A stretch of 53,421 bases of DNA from a virus (IMGVR_UViG_3300013126_002137:1-53421), one strand, 5' to 3'. Numbered from the stretch's first letter, positions 31,176-39,816 are shown. Made by a program: numbers and translations. The notes: generated by a model from the letters alone, not told the origin.

Positions 31176-31209
31176 ATTGTTGTACATATGGAAAAATTTG
31201 TACAACAAT
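31176..31209 (+). repeat. 10-bp inverted repeat with a start codon in its loop
   Basis: ATTGTTGTAC 31176-31185 is perfectly complementary to GTACAACAAT 31200-31209. The 14-base loop contains the ATG at 31188. As RNA it would present or block the start; as DNA it is a good operator candidate. Confidence 0.65.
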
Positions 31210-31577
31210 ATCTCTCAACATACTATTATATCAAAACCAGCGAAATTGGTAATGATGGAATATACTATGTTAACGATGATAGAAGGATACCAACACCACA
31301 TAGCGGTAGCAAACTCATCAAAGAGATTGTTACCGTTTTTGGTTTAGAAGATACTGATGATAGTGTAAAAATTATTATCAATACTTGGGCTGCTACAATA
31401 AAACGAGATGTTGATTTGGAGTTTTATTGGAAAACAATGGATGACTTATTTGGTTTTCCAATTGCACAACAAATAGCAGCACAAACAATTGGAATGGATT
31501 TGGTTGCTGTACAACCAATGAATGGGCCTAGAGGTGAATTGTCATATATTACTTATCAATACGGTAATAATTTATAG
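31188..31577 (+). CDS. Hypothetical protein with capsid-like C-terminal motif
   Basis: 129 residues. The C-terminal part (IAAQTIGMDLVAVQPMNGPR, then GELSYITYQYG) resembles the N-terminal 'QPM.GP.G' segment of T4-type major capsid proteins, but the rest of such a protein is absent. It may be a fragment, a decoy or chance similarity. The start lies in an inverted-repeat loop. Confidence 0.55.
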   Translation: MEKFVQQYLSTYYYIKTSEIGNDGIYYVNDDRRIPTPHSGSKLIKEIVTVFGLEDTDDSVKIIINTWAATIKRDVDLEFYWKTMDDLFGFPIAQQIAAQTIGMDLVAVQPMNGPRGELSYITYQYGNNL

Positions 31578-31584
31578 TAGAAAA

Positions 31585-31617
31585 TTTGGATAATAAAAAA
31601 AGTTTTATGTACATTTG
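31585..31617 (+). promoter_or_regulatory. Bacteroidetes-type promoter
   Basis: TTTG 31585-31588, 21-base spacer, TACATTTG 31610-31617. Confidence 0.7.
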
Positions 31618-31641
31618 CAAATATTTACTAATATAAACGTT

Positions 31642-31971
31642 ATGTATATGTTTAAAAGTAGGAAAAGTAAATTAAAAGGGTTTTTAGAATATAAATTTGA
31701 TGATAAATTAAATGATAAAGACATCGATGAAATATTAAGGGTTTTTGATGTGTATCAAAAAGACAATTTGGATACAATAGAAAAATTAAAACGAGATAAA
31801 GTTTACGAAACAAAAAGAATTAGTGGTGCATTAAAAATGTGTATAAATGCACATGGACCAATTACTCACAAATTCATTGGTTCAGCAACCAAAAGAATTT
31901 ATGGTTCATTGTTGAACAACAAAAAAGAGAATATTATAATAAGATTATTTAAAAAAATATGGGGGAAATAA
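31642..31971 (+). CDS. Hypothetical basic protein
   Basis: 109 residues, Lys-rich ends (MYMFKSRKSKLKG ... IIIRLFKKIWGK). ATG 31642 is chosen because the promoter box ends at 31617. The last 13 bases overlap a gene stub. Confidence 0.65.
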   Translation: MYMFKSRKSKLKGFLEYKFDDKLNDKDIDEILRVFDVYQKDNLDTIEKLKRDKVYETKRISGALKMCINAHGPITHKFIGSATKRIYGSLLNNKKENIIIRLFKKIWGK

Positions 31972-31997
31972 CAAAACTAGCAGTTAAAATTAAATAA
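31959..31997 (+). pseudogene. 5' stub of the HAD gene at 32751
   Basis: A 12-codon frame, MGEITKLAVKIK, aligns with the start of the HAD protein that follows the endonuclease (MEEIKKITKLAIWDFDG). Its ATG overlaps the upstream gene end in the compact style normal here, so this looks like the original start of that gene, cut off by the inserted endonuclease module. The match is short. Confidence 0.5.
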
Positions 31998-32028
31998 TAT
32001 TTTTCGGAGTTTTTTCGTAGTTTTAATA

Positions 32029-32037
32029 TATTTATTA
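32029..32037 (+). promoter_or_regulatory. TATTTATTA motif, putative late promoter
   Basis: Upstream of the 50-residue frame and the HNH endonuclease, just inside the inserted module. Confidence 0.4.
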
Positions 32038-32039
32038 GT

Positions 32040-32192
32040 ATGGGGCGTAAAAAAAAATATGATACAGAAGAAGAACGATTAGAAGCTCAAAGACGTTGGA
32101 ATATGGAATATTATGCCCGTAATAAAGATAAAATAAAAGAAAAAAATCTTAATAGATATTATGGAAAACGAGATAAAAACCAAGAAATGTAG
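32040..32192 (+). CDS. Small basic protein upstream of an HNH endonuclease
   Basis: 50 residues (MGRKKKYDTEEERLEAQRRW and onwards), helical and basic. It overlaps the endonuclease start by 32 bases in another frame. It may be a partner protein or an N-terminal module separated by frameshift. Confidence 0.5.
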   Translation: MGRKKKYDTEEERLEAQRRWNMEYYARNKDKIKEKNLNRYYGKRDKNQEM

Positions 32193-32748
32193 TAAATGTC
32201 AAAACTTAAAATCTACAGATGAATTTGGTGTTGATGCTAAAATGAAAGATGGGTTGAAACGTTATTGTAAAGTTTGTAGAAAAAATGAATTTGATAAAGA
32301 AAAAGATAAAAAACGAAAACAAGATTGGTATTTAAAAAATAAAGAATTAACAATTAATAGGAGTTGTGTTCGTCAAATTGAAAAAAGAGTTGAACGTAGT
32401 AAATATTTAAAAGAATATTATAAAAAGAACCCACATATCTATAGTTGGAGAAGTTTAGTTTATCGTACTTTAAATGGTAAAATTAAAGATTCTTCAACAA
32501 TTGAATTGTTAGGATACGGGTACAAAGAATTAAAAGAACATATAACATCATTATTCACTGATGGGATGTCATGGGAAAATTATGGTGAATGGCATATAGA
32601 CCATGTTAAACCATTATCATCATTCGATGACAATACACCAATACATATTGTAAACGCATTAAGTAATTTACAACCGTTATGGGCTACTACAAGGGAAATA
32701 AATGGTGTTATTTATGAGGGTAATTTAAACAAATTAAATTTTTATTAA
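32161..32748 (+). CDS. HNH homing endonuclease
   Basis: 195 residues. An N-terminal zinc ribbon (KKCSKCQNLKSTDEF ... YCKVCRK), a basic helical linker, and an HNH-like core (WHIDHVKPLSSF, then ALSNLQPLWA). Typical free-standing phage homing endonuclease. It separates a tiny 5' stub from the intact HAD gene. Confidence 0.85.
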   Translation: MENEIKTKKCSKCQNLKSTDEFGVDAKMKDGLKRYCKVCRKNEFDKEKDKKRKQDWYLKNKELTINRSCVRQIEKRVERSKYLKEYYKKNPHIYSWRSLVYRTLNGKIKDSSTIELLGYGYKELKEHITSLFTDGMSWENYGEWHIDHVKPLSSFDDNTPIHIVNALSNLQPLWATTREINGVIYEGNLNKLNFY

Positions 32749-32750
32749 AA

Positions 32751-33281
32751 ATGGAAGAAATTAAAAAGATTACAAAGTTAGCGATTTGGGATTTTGATGG
32801 CACTCTTGTTGACACGCCACTACCAGAATTTGGTAAAAAAGAATACAAAGAAAAGACTGGAAAAGATTGGCCTTTTCCTGGATGGTGGGGTCAACCGTTA
32901 AGTTTAAACATGGACATCTTTGATATGCCAACAGTACCTATGGTAATGTCAGCGTATAGAAAAGAGAAAACAAGTCCAAATACTGGTATGATTATGCTTA
33001 CTGGTAGGATGATTAAATTGGGTGATAAAGTTAAAGATATTTTGGATGCTAAAGGTTTGAAATTTGATGAGTATCATTACAATAACGGTGGTAGCACCGA
33101 TGTTGCTAAACTAAGAACTCTTGATGGTTTGTTAAACAAATACCCAAATGTTACGACAGTTGAAATGTGGGATGACCGTGATGAACATTTACCTATCTTC
33201 CAAGAATGGGGAGATAAAAAAGTGGAGCAAGGTCGATTATCAGATTTTAAGATTAATCATGTACCACAAGATAGACATTGA
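32751..33281 (+). CDS. HAD phosphatase, Swiss-Army-Knife RNA repair type
   Basis: 176 residues. AIWDFDGTLVDTPLPEFGKK, DWPFPGWWGQPLSL, MLTGRM and EMWDDRDEHL match the HAD domain of Swiss-Army-Knife RNA repair proteins. Likely a nucleic-acid 3' or 5' end phosphatase. A diverged 5' stub lies upstream of the endonuclease. Confidence 0.8.
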   Translation: MEEIKKITKLAIWDFDGTLVDTPLPEFGKKEYKEKTGKDWPFPGWWGQPLSLNMDIFDMPTVPMVMSAYRKEKTSPNTGMIMLTGRMIKLGDKVKDILDAKGLKFDEYHYNNGGSTDVAKLRTLDGLLNKYPNVTTVEMWDDRDEHLPIFQEWGDKKVEQGRLSDFKINHVPQDRH

Positions 33282-33286
33282 TAATG

Positions 33287-33313
33287 AACCCACTAAAAAA
33301 TAGTGGGTTTTTT
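33287..33313 (+). terminator. Intrinsic terminator
   Basis: AACCCACTA 33287-33295 pairs with TAGTGGGTT 33301-33309, then Ts. Confidence 0.88.
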
Positions 33314-33314
33314 A

Positions 33315-33346
33315 TTTGGAAATAAAAAGATTTATTTGTACATTTG
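33315..33346 (+). promoter_or_regulatory. Bacteroidetes-type promoter
   Basis: TTTG 33315-33318 directly after the terminator, 20-base spacer, TACATTTG 33339-33346. Confidence 0.8.
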
Positions 33347-33367
33347 TAATAATTAATAATAAGTGTT

Positions 33368-33895
33368 GTGTTAAATAAAAAATTAAAAACGGCATTAGTT
33401 GAAAATTTATCATCTAAAAACGTTGACTCTTTGATTTGTTTTATGGAAAATACTGGTATAAAGTATTATATGGCAGATTTGAGAGGTCCATTAGCATTGG
33501 CAACTTTTTATGGTGTTTATATAGATATTGATAATATCAAAAGCAAAGGTGTTAGTAGTATGTTAATGTATTTTGTTATATTACATGAGACAGCACACAT
33601 GAAAAGAATTAAAAAATTAGGTAAAAAAGAAATATTAAAGCAGTTATCTCTTAACAATTTTGATGACTTTTTTAACCACGTTTTAAATGAAGAATTGATT
33701 GCTGATAGATACGGATGCTACATGTATTACAATCTAACCAAAAATGTGTATCCAAAATCGATGACACAAAACTTGCATATAAAAGAAGTAGCTGATAGGT
33801 ATAAGTCAACCGCTAGAGCTTTATATGGTCAAATAGATAATGATGAAAAAAAATACAAAGAACTTGTTAACAAGTTTATAATGAAAAAATATTAG
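33368..33895 (+). CDS. Zinc metallopeptidase-like protein
   Basis: 175 residues from GTG. HETAHM is an HExxH zinc site and NEELIADRYGCYMYYN supplies a plausible third ligand. No signal peptide, so a cytoplasmic protease or a bound zinc structural domain. Co-transcribed with RNase R. Substrate unknown. Confidence 0.7.
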   Translation: MLNKKLKTALVENLSSKNVDSLICFMENTGIKYYMADLRGPLALATFYGVYIDIDNIKSKGVSSMLMYFVILHETAHMKRIKKLGKKEILKQLSLNNFDDFFNHVLNEELIADRYGCYMYYNLTKNVYPKSMTQNLHIKEVADRYKSTARALYGQIDNDEKKYKELVNKFIMKKY

Positions 33896-33896
33896 A

Positions 33897-35846
33897 ATGA
33901 TAAAAATAGGAGATATATTAGAGGGGAAAGTAAGTATGAACGCAAGTGGTTCGGCTTATTTAGTTAGTCCAGACTTGCCAAAAGACATTTATTTACACAA
34001 GTCTAAAACAAACAAAGCGTTACACTTAGATACTGTTAGAATAAAGGTAATTCCAGGCCAAGGCCGCTCAATGGAAGGTGAAGTTATAGAAATAGTTGAA
34101 AGATTTAGAACAGAATTTGTCGGAACTATTCAAATAAGTGAAAAGTTTGCTTTCTTTATTCCAGACTCAAATAAGTTAGTGGTTGATTTCTTTATCCCAC
34201 TAGGTAAAATGTTGGGTGCAACACATGGACAAAAAGTTGTTGCTCGTCTTACTGAATGGAAAGACAAAGCTAAAAACCCTAATGGTGAGATTGTTAGAGT
34301 AATTGGTAATTCTGGAGAACACGAAACAGAAATCCATTCAATTTTAGAAGAATATGGTTTACCTTATGATTTTCCAGATGATGTAATTGCTGAAGCTGAA
34401 GCGATATCAGAAGACATTCCACAATCAGAAATAGACAAACGCAGAGATATGCGTGATGTACTTACATTTACTATTGACCCACACGATGCAAAAGACTTTG
34501 ATGATGCATTGAGTGTTCAATGGGTTAACGGTGTGTTGGAAGTTGGTGTTCACATTGCTGATGTGTCACATTATATGCGACCAGACACAGAGCTGGATAG
34601 AGAAGCGTTTGCTAGAGGTACGAGTGTTTACCTAGTAGATAGATGTGTCGCAATGATACCAGAGAAGCTTTCTAACGGACTTTGTTCACTAAGACCACAC
34701 GAAGATAAGCTTTGCTTTTCAGTGGTGTTTAAAATCGACCAAAATGGCCATGTAATGGATGAATGGTTTGGTAGAACTGTAATACATTCTGACCATAGAT
34801 TTACATATGAAGAAGCACAATATGTGATTGAAAACCCTAATGTAATAAAAAAACCTAGAAGTATTGGCCCAAGCACAATTATTGACAAAGAGAATTTATG
34901 TGGTCAAGCTATTATTACTTTAGACAAATATGCTAAGAAAATGCGTAAGGTTAGGTTTAGTAAAGGTTCTATATCATTTGATAAACATGAAGTTAGATTC
35001 AAATTAGATGAGAACAACAAACCAGTAGATATCATATTCAAAGTGGGTAAGGATTCCAACAAACTTATTGAAGAATATATGTTATTGGCTAACAGACACG
35101 TTGCTCAGTTCATTAACCAAAAAGGTTTACCAATGGTTAACAGAGCTCATGATAAACCAGATGAAACTAAATTAGAAAGTCTTAAAGATTTCATCCATCA
35201 ATTTGGTTATGATATCAAAATAGATACACCAGAAGAAACAACAAGAACTTTGAATAAGTTGTTACGTGATGTTAGAGGGACTAACGAAGAAGATATGATT
35301 ACTAACTTGGTAGTTAGAACTATGCAGAAAGCTGATTATCGCACAAAGAACATAGGTCATTACGGTTTAGGTTTTAAACATTATACTCACTTTACAAGTC
35401 CAATCAGACGTTATCCAGATGTTATCATTCATAGATTGTTAGCGTTGTATTTAGATGACACCAGAAAGACTAACCCTAATATAGGTAAGTTAGATGCTAA
35501 ATGTGTTCACCTATCTGAAAGAGAAAAGAAAGCACAAAAAGCTGAAAGAGATAGTATCAAGTTCATGCAATGTGTTTATATGTCTGACAAGATAGGTAAA
35601 GTTTACAAAGGTATGGTTACTAGTGTAACTGAATATGGTGTCTTTATCACTATTGAGGAAAATGGTTGTGATTGTTTAATAAAATTAGCTAACATAAACG
35701 GAACTTGGATATCCGATGTTGAAAATTATAGACTGAAAGAACATAACACTGGAAGAATAATTCGTTTAGGTGATGAGGTTCATGTTGTCGTAACATCAGT
35801 TGACATAGAGAAAAAGAACATAAACCTTAATTTAATTAGCTTGTAG
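33897..35846 (+). CDS. rnr: Ribonuclease R
   Basis: 649 residues with the family's domain order: cold-shock domains (1-150), RNB exonuclease with the catalytic DPHDAKDFDDALS at 194-206 followed by HIADVSHYM, and a C-terminal S1 domain (KVYKGMVTSVTEYGVFITIE). It degrades structured RNA 3' to 5' and in bacteria works with SmpB/tmRNA on nonstop mRNAs. SmpB is encoded 6.5 kb downstream. The N-terminal helix-turn-helix and the Lys-rich tail of E. coli RNase R are missing. Confidence 0.94.
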   Translation: MIKIGDILEGKVSMNASGSAYLVSPDLPKDIYLHKSKTNKALHLDTVRIKVIPGQGRSMEGEVIEIVERFRTEFVGTIQISEKFAFFIPDSNKLVVDFFIPLGKMLGATHGQKVVARLTEWKDKAKNPNGEIVRVIGNSGEHETEIHSILEEYGLPYDFPDDVIAEAEAISEDIPQSEIDKRRDMRDVLTFTIDPHDAKDFDDALSVQWVNGVLEVGVHIADVSHYMRPDTELDREAFARGTSVYLVDRCVAMIPEKLSNGLCSLRPHEDKLCFSVVFKIDQNGHVMDEWFGRTVIHSDHRFTYEEAQYVIENPNVIKKPRSIGPSTIIDKENLCGQAIITLDKYAKKMRKVRFSKGSISFDKHEVRFKLDENNKPVDIIFKVGKDSNKLIEEYMLLANRHVAQFINQKGLPMVNRAHDKPDETKLESLKDFIHQFGYDIKIDTPEETTRTLNKLLRDVRGTNEEDMITNLVVRTMQKADYRTKNIGHYGLGFKHYTHFTSPIRRYPDVIIHRLLALYLDDTRKTNPNIGKLDAKCVHLSEREKKAQKAERDSIKFMQCVYMSDKIGKVYKGMVTSVTEYGVFITIEENGCDCLIKLANINGTWISDVENYRLKEHNTGRIIRLGDEVHVVVTSVDIEKKNINLNLISL

Positions 35847-35871
35847 ACTTTATTTTCTAAAAATAAATTAG

Positions 35872-35879
35872 TATATTTG
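35872..35879 (+). promoter_or_regulatory. Weak Bacteroidetes-type -7 element
   Basis: TATATTTG 35872-35879 just before the ATG at 35890. No good TTTG at the expected distance. Confidence 0.45.
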
Positions 35880-35889
35880 TAAAAAAGTT

Positions 35890-36672
35890 ATGACAGACGA
35901 AATTCTGATACTAAATTTTTTGGAAAAAAATTACCAAGTTAAATCTGATAAGCAAGGGTACATTATCTATGATAAGTCAGATGATAAGACTATGGTACCT
36001 AATGATTTCAAAAGACATTACCTAAAAATATTTAGTGATTTTCAAATAGGCGATGGTGAAAGTTCAATGACCATATTTTATACATGGTATTCACATAAAA
36101 AAAGAATCCTTACACAAAAACTATATGATTTATTTGACAAAGAAGATGATGGTACATTAAAGAGTCAATTATTATTAAATAAAATAATAAAAGTTTGTGA
36201 TACTGACTATGTGTTACTATACCACCATGATTTCATAACTAACATTTTTATCGATTACTACAAAGATAAATACATGTTACCTAAATTGTTAAAATATGTC
36301 GAAAATTTCAACATTGACTTTGGTAGTGCTAAATTGTTAGATGATTTTCAAGATGAGTTTATATTAGAACATTTCAAAGTTATAGCATTTGCAAAAGAAT
36401 ATTTAAACAATTGGTATTCTGAAACAGTTATTGGTGATAAAATTAAAGACTTATTATCACAATTAGTGTTAACATTGGGTTCTAGAAACTGGGTGGTTAC
36501 TTGGATTGGACACGGCCCATTCAGCAAAAAACGATTATTAGAAAAATTTATAAATGAAAGTGCATATCATCATGATTTTATATTGAATATGTACGATAAA
36601 TGGTATGAAGATGCGGTCATTGAAGCTTCTGAAAGAGCTATGATGAGACGTGCATGGAATGACCATTTTTAA
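35890..36672 (+). CDS. Hypothetical protein
   Basis: 260 residues, rich in Asp, Lys and aromatic residues, mostly helical. No motif recognised. Single gene between a weak promoter and the RlpA-like gene. Confidence 0.7.
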   Translation: MTDEILILNFLEKNYQVKSDKQGYIIYDKSDDKTMVPNDFKRHYLKIFSDFQIGDGESSMTIFYTWYSHKKRILTQKLYDLFDKEDDGTLKSQLLLNKIIKVCDTDYVLLYHHDFITNIFIDYYKDKYMLPKLLKYVENFNIDFGSAKLLDDFQDEFILEHFKVIAFAKEYLNNWYSETVIGDKIKDLLSQLVLTLGSRNWVVTWIGHGPFSKKRLLEKFINESAYHHDFILNMYDKWYEDAVIEASERAMMRRAWNDHF

Positions 36673-36698
36673 AATAACAAACCACTAAATATTAAAGT

Positions 36699-37031
36699 AT
36701 GAAAAGAATTATTAGAAATTTATTTATCATCAGTTTATCAATTACATTATTATCATTTGACGGATGGCAAGAGCATCAATGCAAGGCGACTTGGTATGAT
36801 ACAACACCGCATCCAAAAGTTCACAGACATTTTTCAACCGCTGCATTCAATATTTACCCAAAAGGTACATATTTGGTGGTGACTAATAATACTAACAAAA
36901 AAGTTGATACCGTGATGGTAACTGATAGACACCACAAAGGACCAAACCATATAGATTTAAGTTTAACGTCTTTTAAAAAAATAGCTAATCCAAAACTTGG
37001 TGTAATAAAAGTAACAATAAAGAAAATATAA
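36699..37031 (+). CDS. RlpA-like double-psi beta-barrel protein, exported
   Basis: 110 residues. A signal peptide (IIRNLFIISLSITLLSF) is followed by CKATWYDT, FSTAAFN, YLVVTNNTNKK, VMVTDRHHKG and IDLSLTSFKKIA, the RlpA core. RlpA-type proteins bind or cleave denuded peptidoglycan. The catalytic Asp candidate in VTDR is present. A role in host wall remodelling or lysis is inferred. Confidence 0.82.
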   Translation: MKRIIRNLFIISLSITLLSFDGWQEHQCKATWYDTTPHPKVHRHFSTAAFNIYPKGTYLVVTNNTNKKVDTVMVTDRHHKGPNHIDLSLTSFKKIANPKLGVIKVTIKKI

Positions 37032-37032
37032 T

Positions 37033-37398
37033 ATGAAACATTTCCTAATCGACATCGATGGAACTATATGTGATGATATCGCAAATGAAGATTCTCATTT
37101 GTATCTTATCGCAGCACCTATCGAAGGTTCAATAGAACAAATTAATAAATGGTATGATGAAGGTCATACCATTACTTTTTTCACAGCACGTGAAGAAAAA
37201 GACAGAGGCGTAACAATATATTGGTTAGACAGTCATAATGTTAAATATCACGGACTTATAATGAATAAACCTAGATGTAAGAATCCAGATGATGAATATG
37301 TTTGGATTGATAACAGACCAGTTAGAGGCGTTACTTACAAAGGTATTTGGGGAAACCTAAAAGAAGTGGTAAAAAAGATTTTAACTTTTGGTGATTAA
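37033..37398 (+). CDS. HAD-like phosphatase
   Basis: 121 residues. FLIDIDGTICDD (motif I), FFTAREEKD (motif II), then KPRCKNPDDEYVWIDNRPV (Lys and Asp). Similar to small sugar- or nucleotide-phosphate phosphatases. Substrate unknown. Confidence 0.75.
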   Translation: MKHFLIDIDGTICDDIANEDSHLYLIAAPIEGSIEQINKWYDEGHTITFFTAREEKDRGVTIYWLDSHNVKYHGLIMNKPRCKNPDDEYVWIDNRPVRGVTYKGIWGNLKEVVKKILTFGD

Positions 37399-37400
37399 TA

Positions 37401-37432
37401 TTTGCTATTTTAATTTATTATTCATACATTTG
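37401..37432 (+). promoter_or_regulatory. Bacteroidetes-type promoter
   Basis: TTTG 37401-37404, 20-base spacer, TACATTTG 37425-37432. Confidence 0.8.
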
Positions 37433-37447
37433 TAGAAAATAATCAGT

Positions 37448-37996
37448 ATGAAGTATAGTATTAGAATAAGCGGATATGGTTCGGAGTTAACCATAGGTTC
37501 CGTAACAGAAGAAGAAAAAGCAATTCTTTCAAACCCAGACAAAGATTTACACACAATCGTTTTTGAAGACTTGGAAGAAGTTTGCGGTTGGAGTGAGATT
37601 GATGACCAATTTCATTGCTTCGGTGCAACATCACCTTTTACAATTACAATTGAAGATGAAGATGGTAATGAATTGTACGAGATTGATGATGAAACTTTGT
37701 ATGAACACGACACAGATGAGTTATCGTTGGTTGAAAACAAATATGCGGAAATAGATGAAACCAAAGACTTATTAGTTTGTTACAGTGGTGAAAAGGGTAC
37801 TTTCTTTTTAGGTTATGTTGAATTAGAAGGTGAGTTTGATATCACAAAATTAAAAATAGTTATTACTGATGTTGAAGCTGGTGATTTTTTCTATTTTGGT
37901 GACATTATTTCTAATGTACTTTATGATGGTGAAGAACTAGATAATTGGGGTGGTGATACAGATGGTAAATCGTTTGACGTACTTAAAAACTTTTAA
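37448..37996 (+). CDS. Hypothetical acidic protein
   Basis: 182 residues, strongly acidic, beta-rich. Two halves may be similar (ITIEDEDGNELYEID versus later VITDVEAGDFFYF). DNA-mimic proteins have this charge pattern, but nothing specific is recognised. Confidence 0.7.
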   Translation: MKYSIRISGYGSELTIGSVTEEEKAILSNPDKDLHTIVFEDLEEVCGWSEIDDQFHCFGATSPFTITIEDEDGNELYEIDDETLYEHDTDELSLVENKYAEIDETKDLLVCYSGEKGTFFLGYVELEGEFDITKLKIVITDVEAGDFFYFGDIISNVLYDGEELDNWGGDTDGKSFDVLKNF

Positions 37997-37997
37997 T

Positions 37998-38150
37998 GTG
38001 AATTTAATCGATTGTTTTAAAAACAAATTTTTGTATTCGGATAAATACAAAACACATTCAGAAGCAGTAATAATTGCTTGTTATTTTAACCCACAAGGTA
38101 AGGTATTGATAGATTGGATAAATCAAAAGGTTACATTAATGATAATGTAG
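37998..38150 (+). pseudogene. 5' stub of a broken gene
   Basis: From a GTG overlapping the previous stop, the frame reads NKFLYSDKYKTHSEAVIIAC and then loses protein-like character at about 38097, where a second reading frame with HNH character begins. It looks like the start of a lost gene joined to an endonuclease remnant. The parent gene is not identified. Confidence 0.5.
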
Positions 38151-38269
38151 TTGCATGTTGTAATATATGTAATTACGTAAAATTAACTTTAACTTTAGAT
38201 GAATTTAAAGAATGGGTAATAAAAATATATAATAATTTTTGTAAAAATGAAAATACTATTTATCAGTGA
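38102..38269 (+). pseudogene. 3' remnant of an HNH endonuclease
   Basis: A frame without a start codon encodes GIDRLDKSKGYINDNVVACC followed by NICNYVK and a helical end (LDEFKEWVIKIYNN). This is the characteristic zinc/HNH segment of phage endonucleases. The 5' part is gone. It runs 23 bases into the next gene. Confidence 0.75.
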
Positions 38270-38933
38270 TACACACAATCAACATAATTTAATACCTAAA
38301 GAATACTTAGAAAATGTTGATACTATAATACATGCTGGCGATATTACGTCAAGGGGTAGTGAATACGAAGTTGTGGCTTTTTTAAATTGGTACAATGACT
38401 TACCCATTGAGAATAAAATTTTTATTCCAGGCAATCATGATTTCTTTTTTGAAAGACCAGATAAAAAGATGATAACCAAACTATTATCTAAATATCCAAA
38501 TATTACTTATCTTAATGATAGTGGTGTTGAGATAGAAGGTATAAAGATTTGGGGTTCACCAGTACAACCATATTTTGGTGGATGGGCTTTTAATCGTGTT
38601 GAGGAAGCTATAAACGAGCATTGGGATAAGATACCTTTGGATACAAATATTCTTATAACACATGGCCCAATATTCGGTTATTTAGATTTAACACTAGAAG
38701 GCGTTAGGACTGGTTGTGAATATTTGAGAGCTAAGTTACCAAGTTTAACAGAACTAAAAATACATGTGTGTGGTCACATACATGAACATTATGGTAGTCA
38801 TGAGTTCACAGATGGTCAATTGTTTTTGAATGCTAGTGTATTGAATAGACGATATGAAATGCAGAATAGACCAATTTTTTTAGAATACGGAAATAATTCT
38901 TCGTTGGAACTTGGATATATAACAAAAAAGTAG
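38247..38933 (+). CDS. Calcineurin-like metallophosphoesterase
   Basis: 228 residues. ISDTHNQH, HAGDITSRG, IPGNHDFFF, LITHGP and CGHIHEHYG are the full set of metal-binding motifs. Resembles small cytosolic phosphodiesterases of the MPPED type. Substrate unknown. Confidence 0.9.
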   Translation: MKILFISDTHNQHNLIPKEYLENVDTIIHAGDITSRGSEYEVVAFLNWYNDLPIENKIFIPGNHDFFFERPDKKMITKLLSKYPNITYLNDSGVEIEGIKIWGSPVQPYFGGWAFNRVEEAINEHWDKIPLDTNILITHGPIFGYLDLTLEGVRTGCEYLRAKLPSLTELKIHVCGHIHEHYGSHEFTDGQLFLNASVLNRRYEMQNRPIFLEYGNNSSLELGYITKK

Positions 38934-38941
38934 TACATTTG
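38910..38941 (+). promoter_or_regulatory. Bacteroidetes-type promoter
   Basis: CTTG 38910-38913 inside the preceding gene, 20-base spacer, TACATTTG 38934-38941. Confidence 0.75.
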
Positions 38942-38961
38942 TAAAAAAAAATAAACATAAT

Positions 38962-39252
38962 ATGGATAATAGACAATACAAAAGATTACCTAGTGTAGTT
39001 TTGTTAAACTCTGAAGGTGACATATTAAAAGCTTTTAAAACCGAAAAAGGTTTTATGATTATGGATGAATATAAAGAAATCATCGCAACATTAAATAAAG
39101 ATGAATTGTATGAATTTACACGTGGTTTGTTAACTATCACAAATTCAAAAGATGAAGTATTTAATTATGCTGAAATGGCTGGTACTATGAAACCAGATTT
39201 AAAAATGTTAGATGAGTTCATTGGAATTGACACTAGTGGTTTAACGCATTAA
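38962..39252 (+). CDS. Hypothetical protein
   Basis: 96 residues, mixed alpha/beta. First of a run of short genes up to the BCS1-like ATPase. No motif recognised. Confidence 0.65.
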   Translation: MDNRQYKRLPSVVLLNSEGDILKAFKTEKGFMIMDEYKEIIATLNKDELYEFTRGLLTITNSKDEVFNYAEMAGTMKPDLKMLDEFIGIDTSGLTH

Positions 39253-39260
39253 TTTATAAA

Positions 39261-39596
39261 ATGAAAAAAGTAAGAGAAAGTAAGGATAATCCTGGGTATT
39301 ATCGTTATAACATCACCATACGTGAGAAAGATGGGACAGAACATGTTGTACCAGCATATGGTAAAGACTTAGAAGATGCTATTGAACGTTTAGTGTGGAA
39401 TGAAAGAATTGAAAAAGTAGCTAATAAAAAAGCTGTCCCACCATTATTTGCTGTTTTATTATTAGCAATAGTAGCTTTGTCTGGTGTAATTGGGGTTACA
39501 CAAAATAATCCAATATGGGTTGCTAGTGGTTTAGGATTATGTGGTGTTATATTAACAATAACATCATTAGTAGATAACTATTTAAATAAACATTAA
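39261..39596 (+). CDS. Membrane protein with cytoplasmic N-terminal domain
   Basis: 111 residues. About 60 soluble residues precede two membrane helices (PLFAVLLLAIVALSGVIGV and WVASGLGLCGVILTITSL). Unknown function. Confidence 0.65.
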   Translation: MKKVRESKDNPGYYRYNITIREKDGTEHVVPAYGKDLEDAIERLVWNERIEKVANKKAVPPLFAVLLLAIVALSGVIGVTQNNPIWVASGLGLCGVILTITSLVDNYLNKH

Positions 39597-39597
39597 T

Positions 39598-39792
39598 ATG
39601 AGTAATAAATTTAATATGATAGTGTATATCATTAGTATGGTGGCATCACTATCAAATGCATATTTTGCATATAACGAAAATAATATGGATGCTACAATAG
39701 CATGGGTTTGTGCTTTTGGGTTTTCAGCTGGTGCTGCTGGTGCATATAAAAATTTACATGAAATAGATAAATCTAAAGAAGATGACAAGTAG
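39598..39792 (+). CDS. Small membrane protein
   Basis: 64 residues with two hydrophobic helices, the second Gly/Ala-rich (WVCAFGFSAGAAGAY). Confidence 0.65.
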   Translation: MSNKFNMIVYIISMVASLSNAYFAYNENNMDATIAWVCAFGFSAGAAGAYKNLHEIDKSKEDDK

Positions 39793-39816
39793 AGAAGAAG
39801 GTATTATGTGTTGCTA

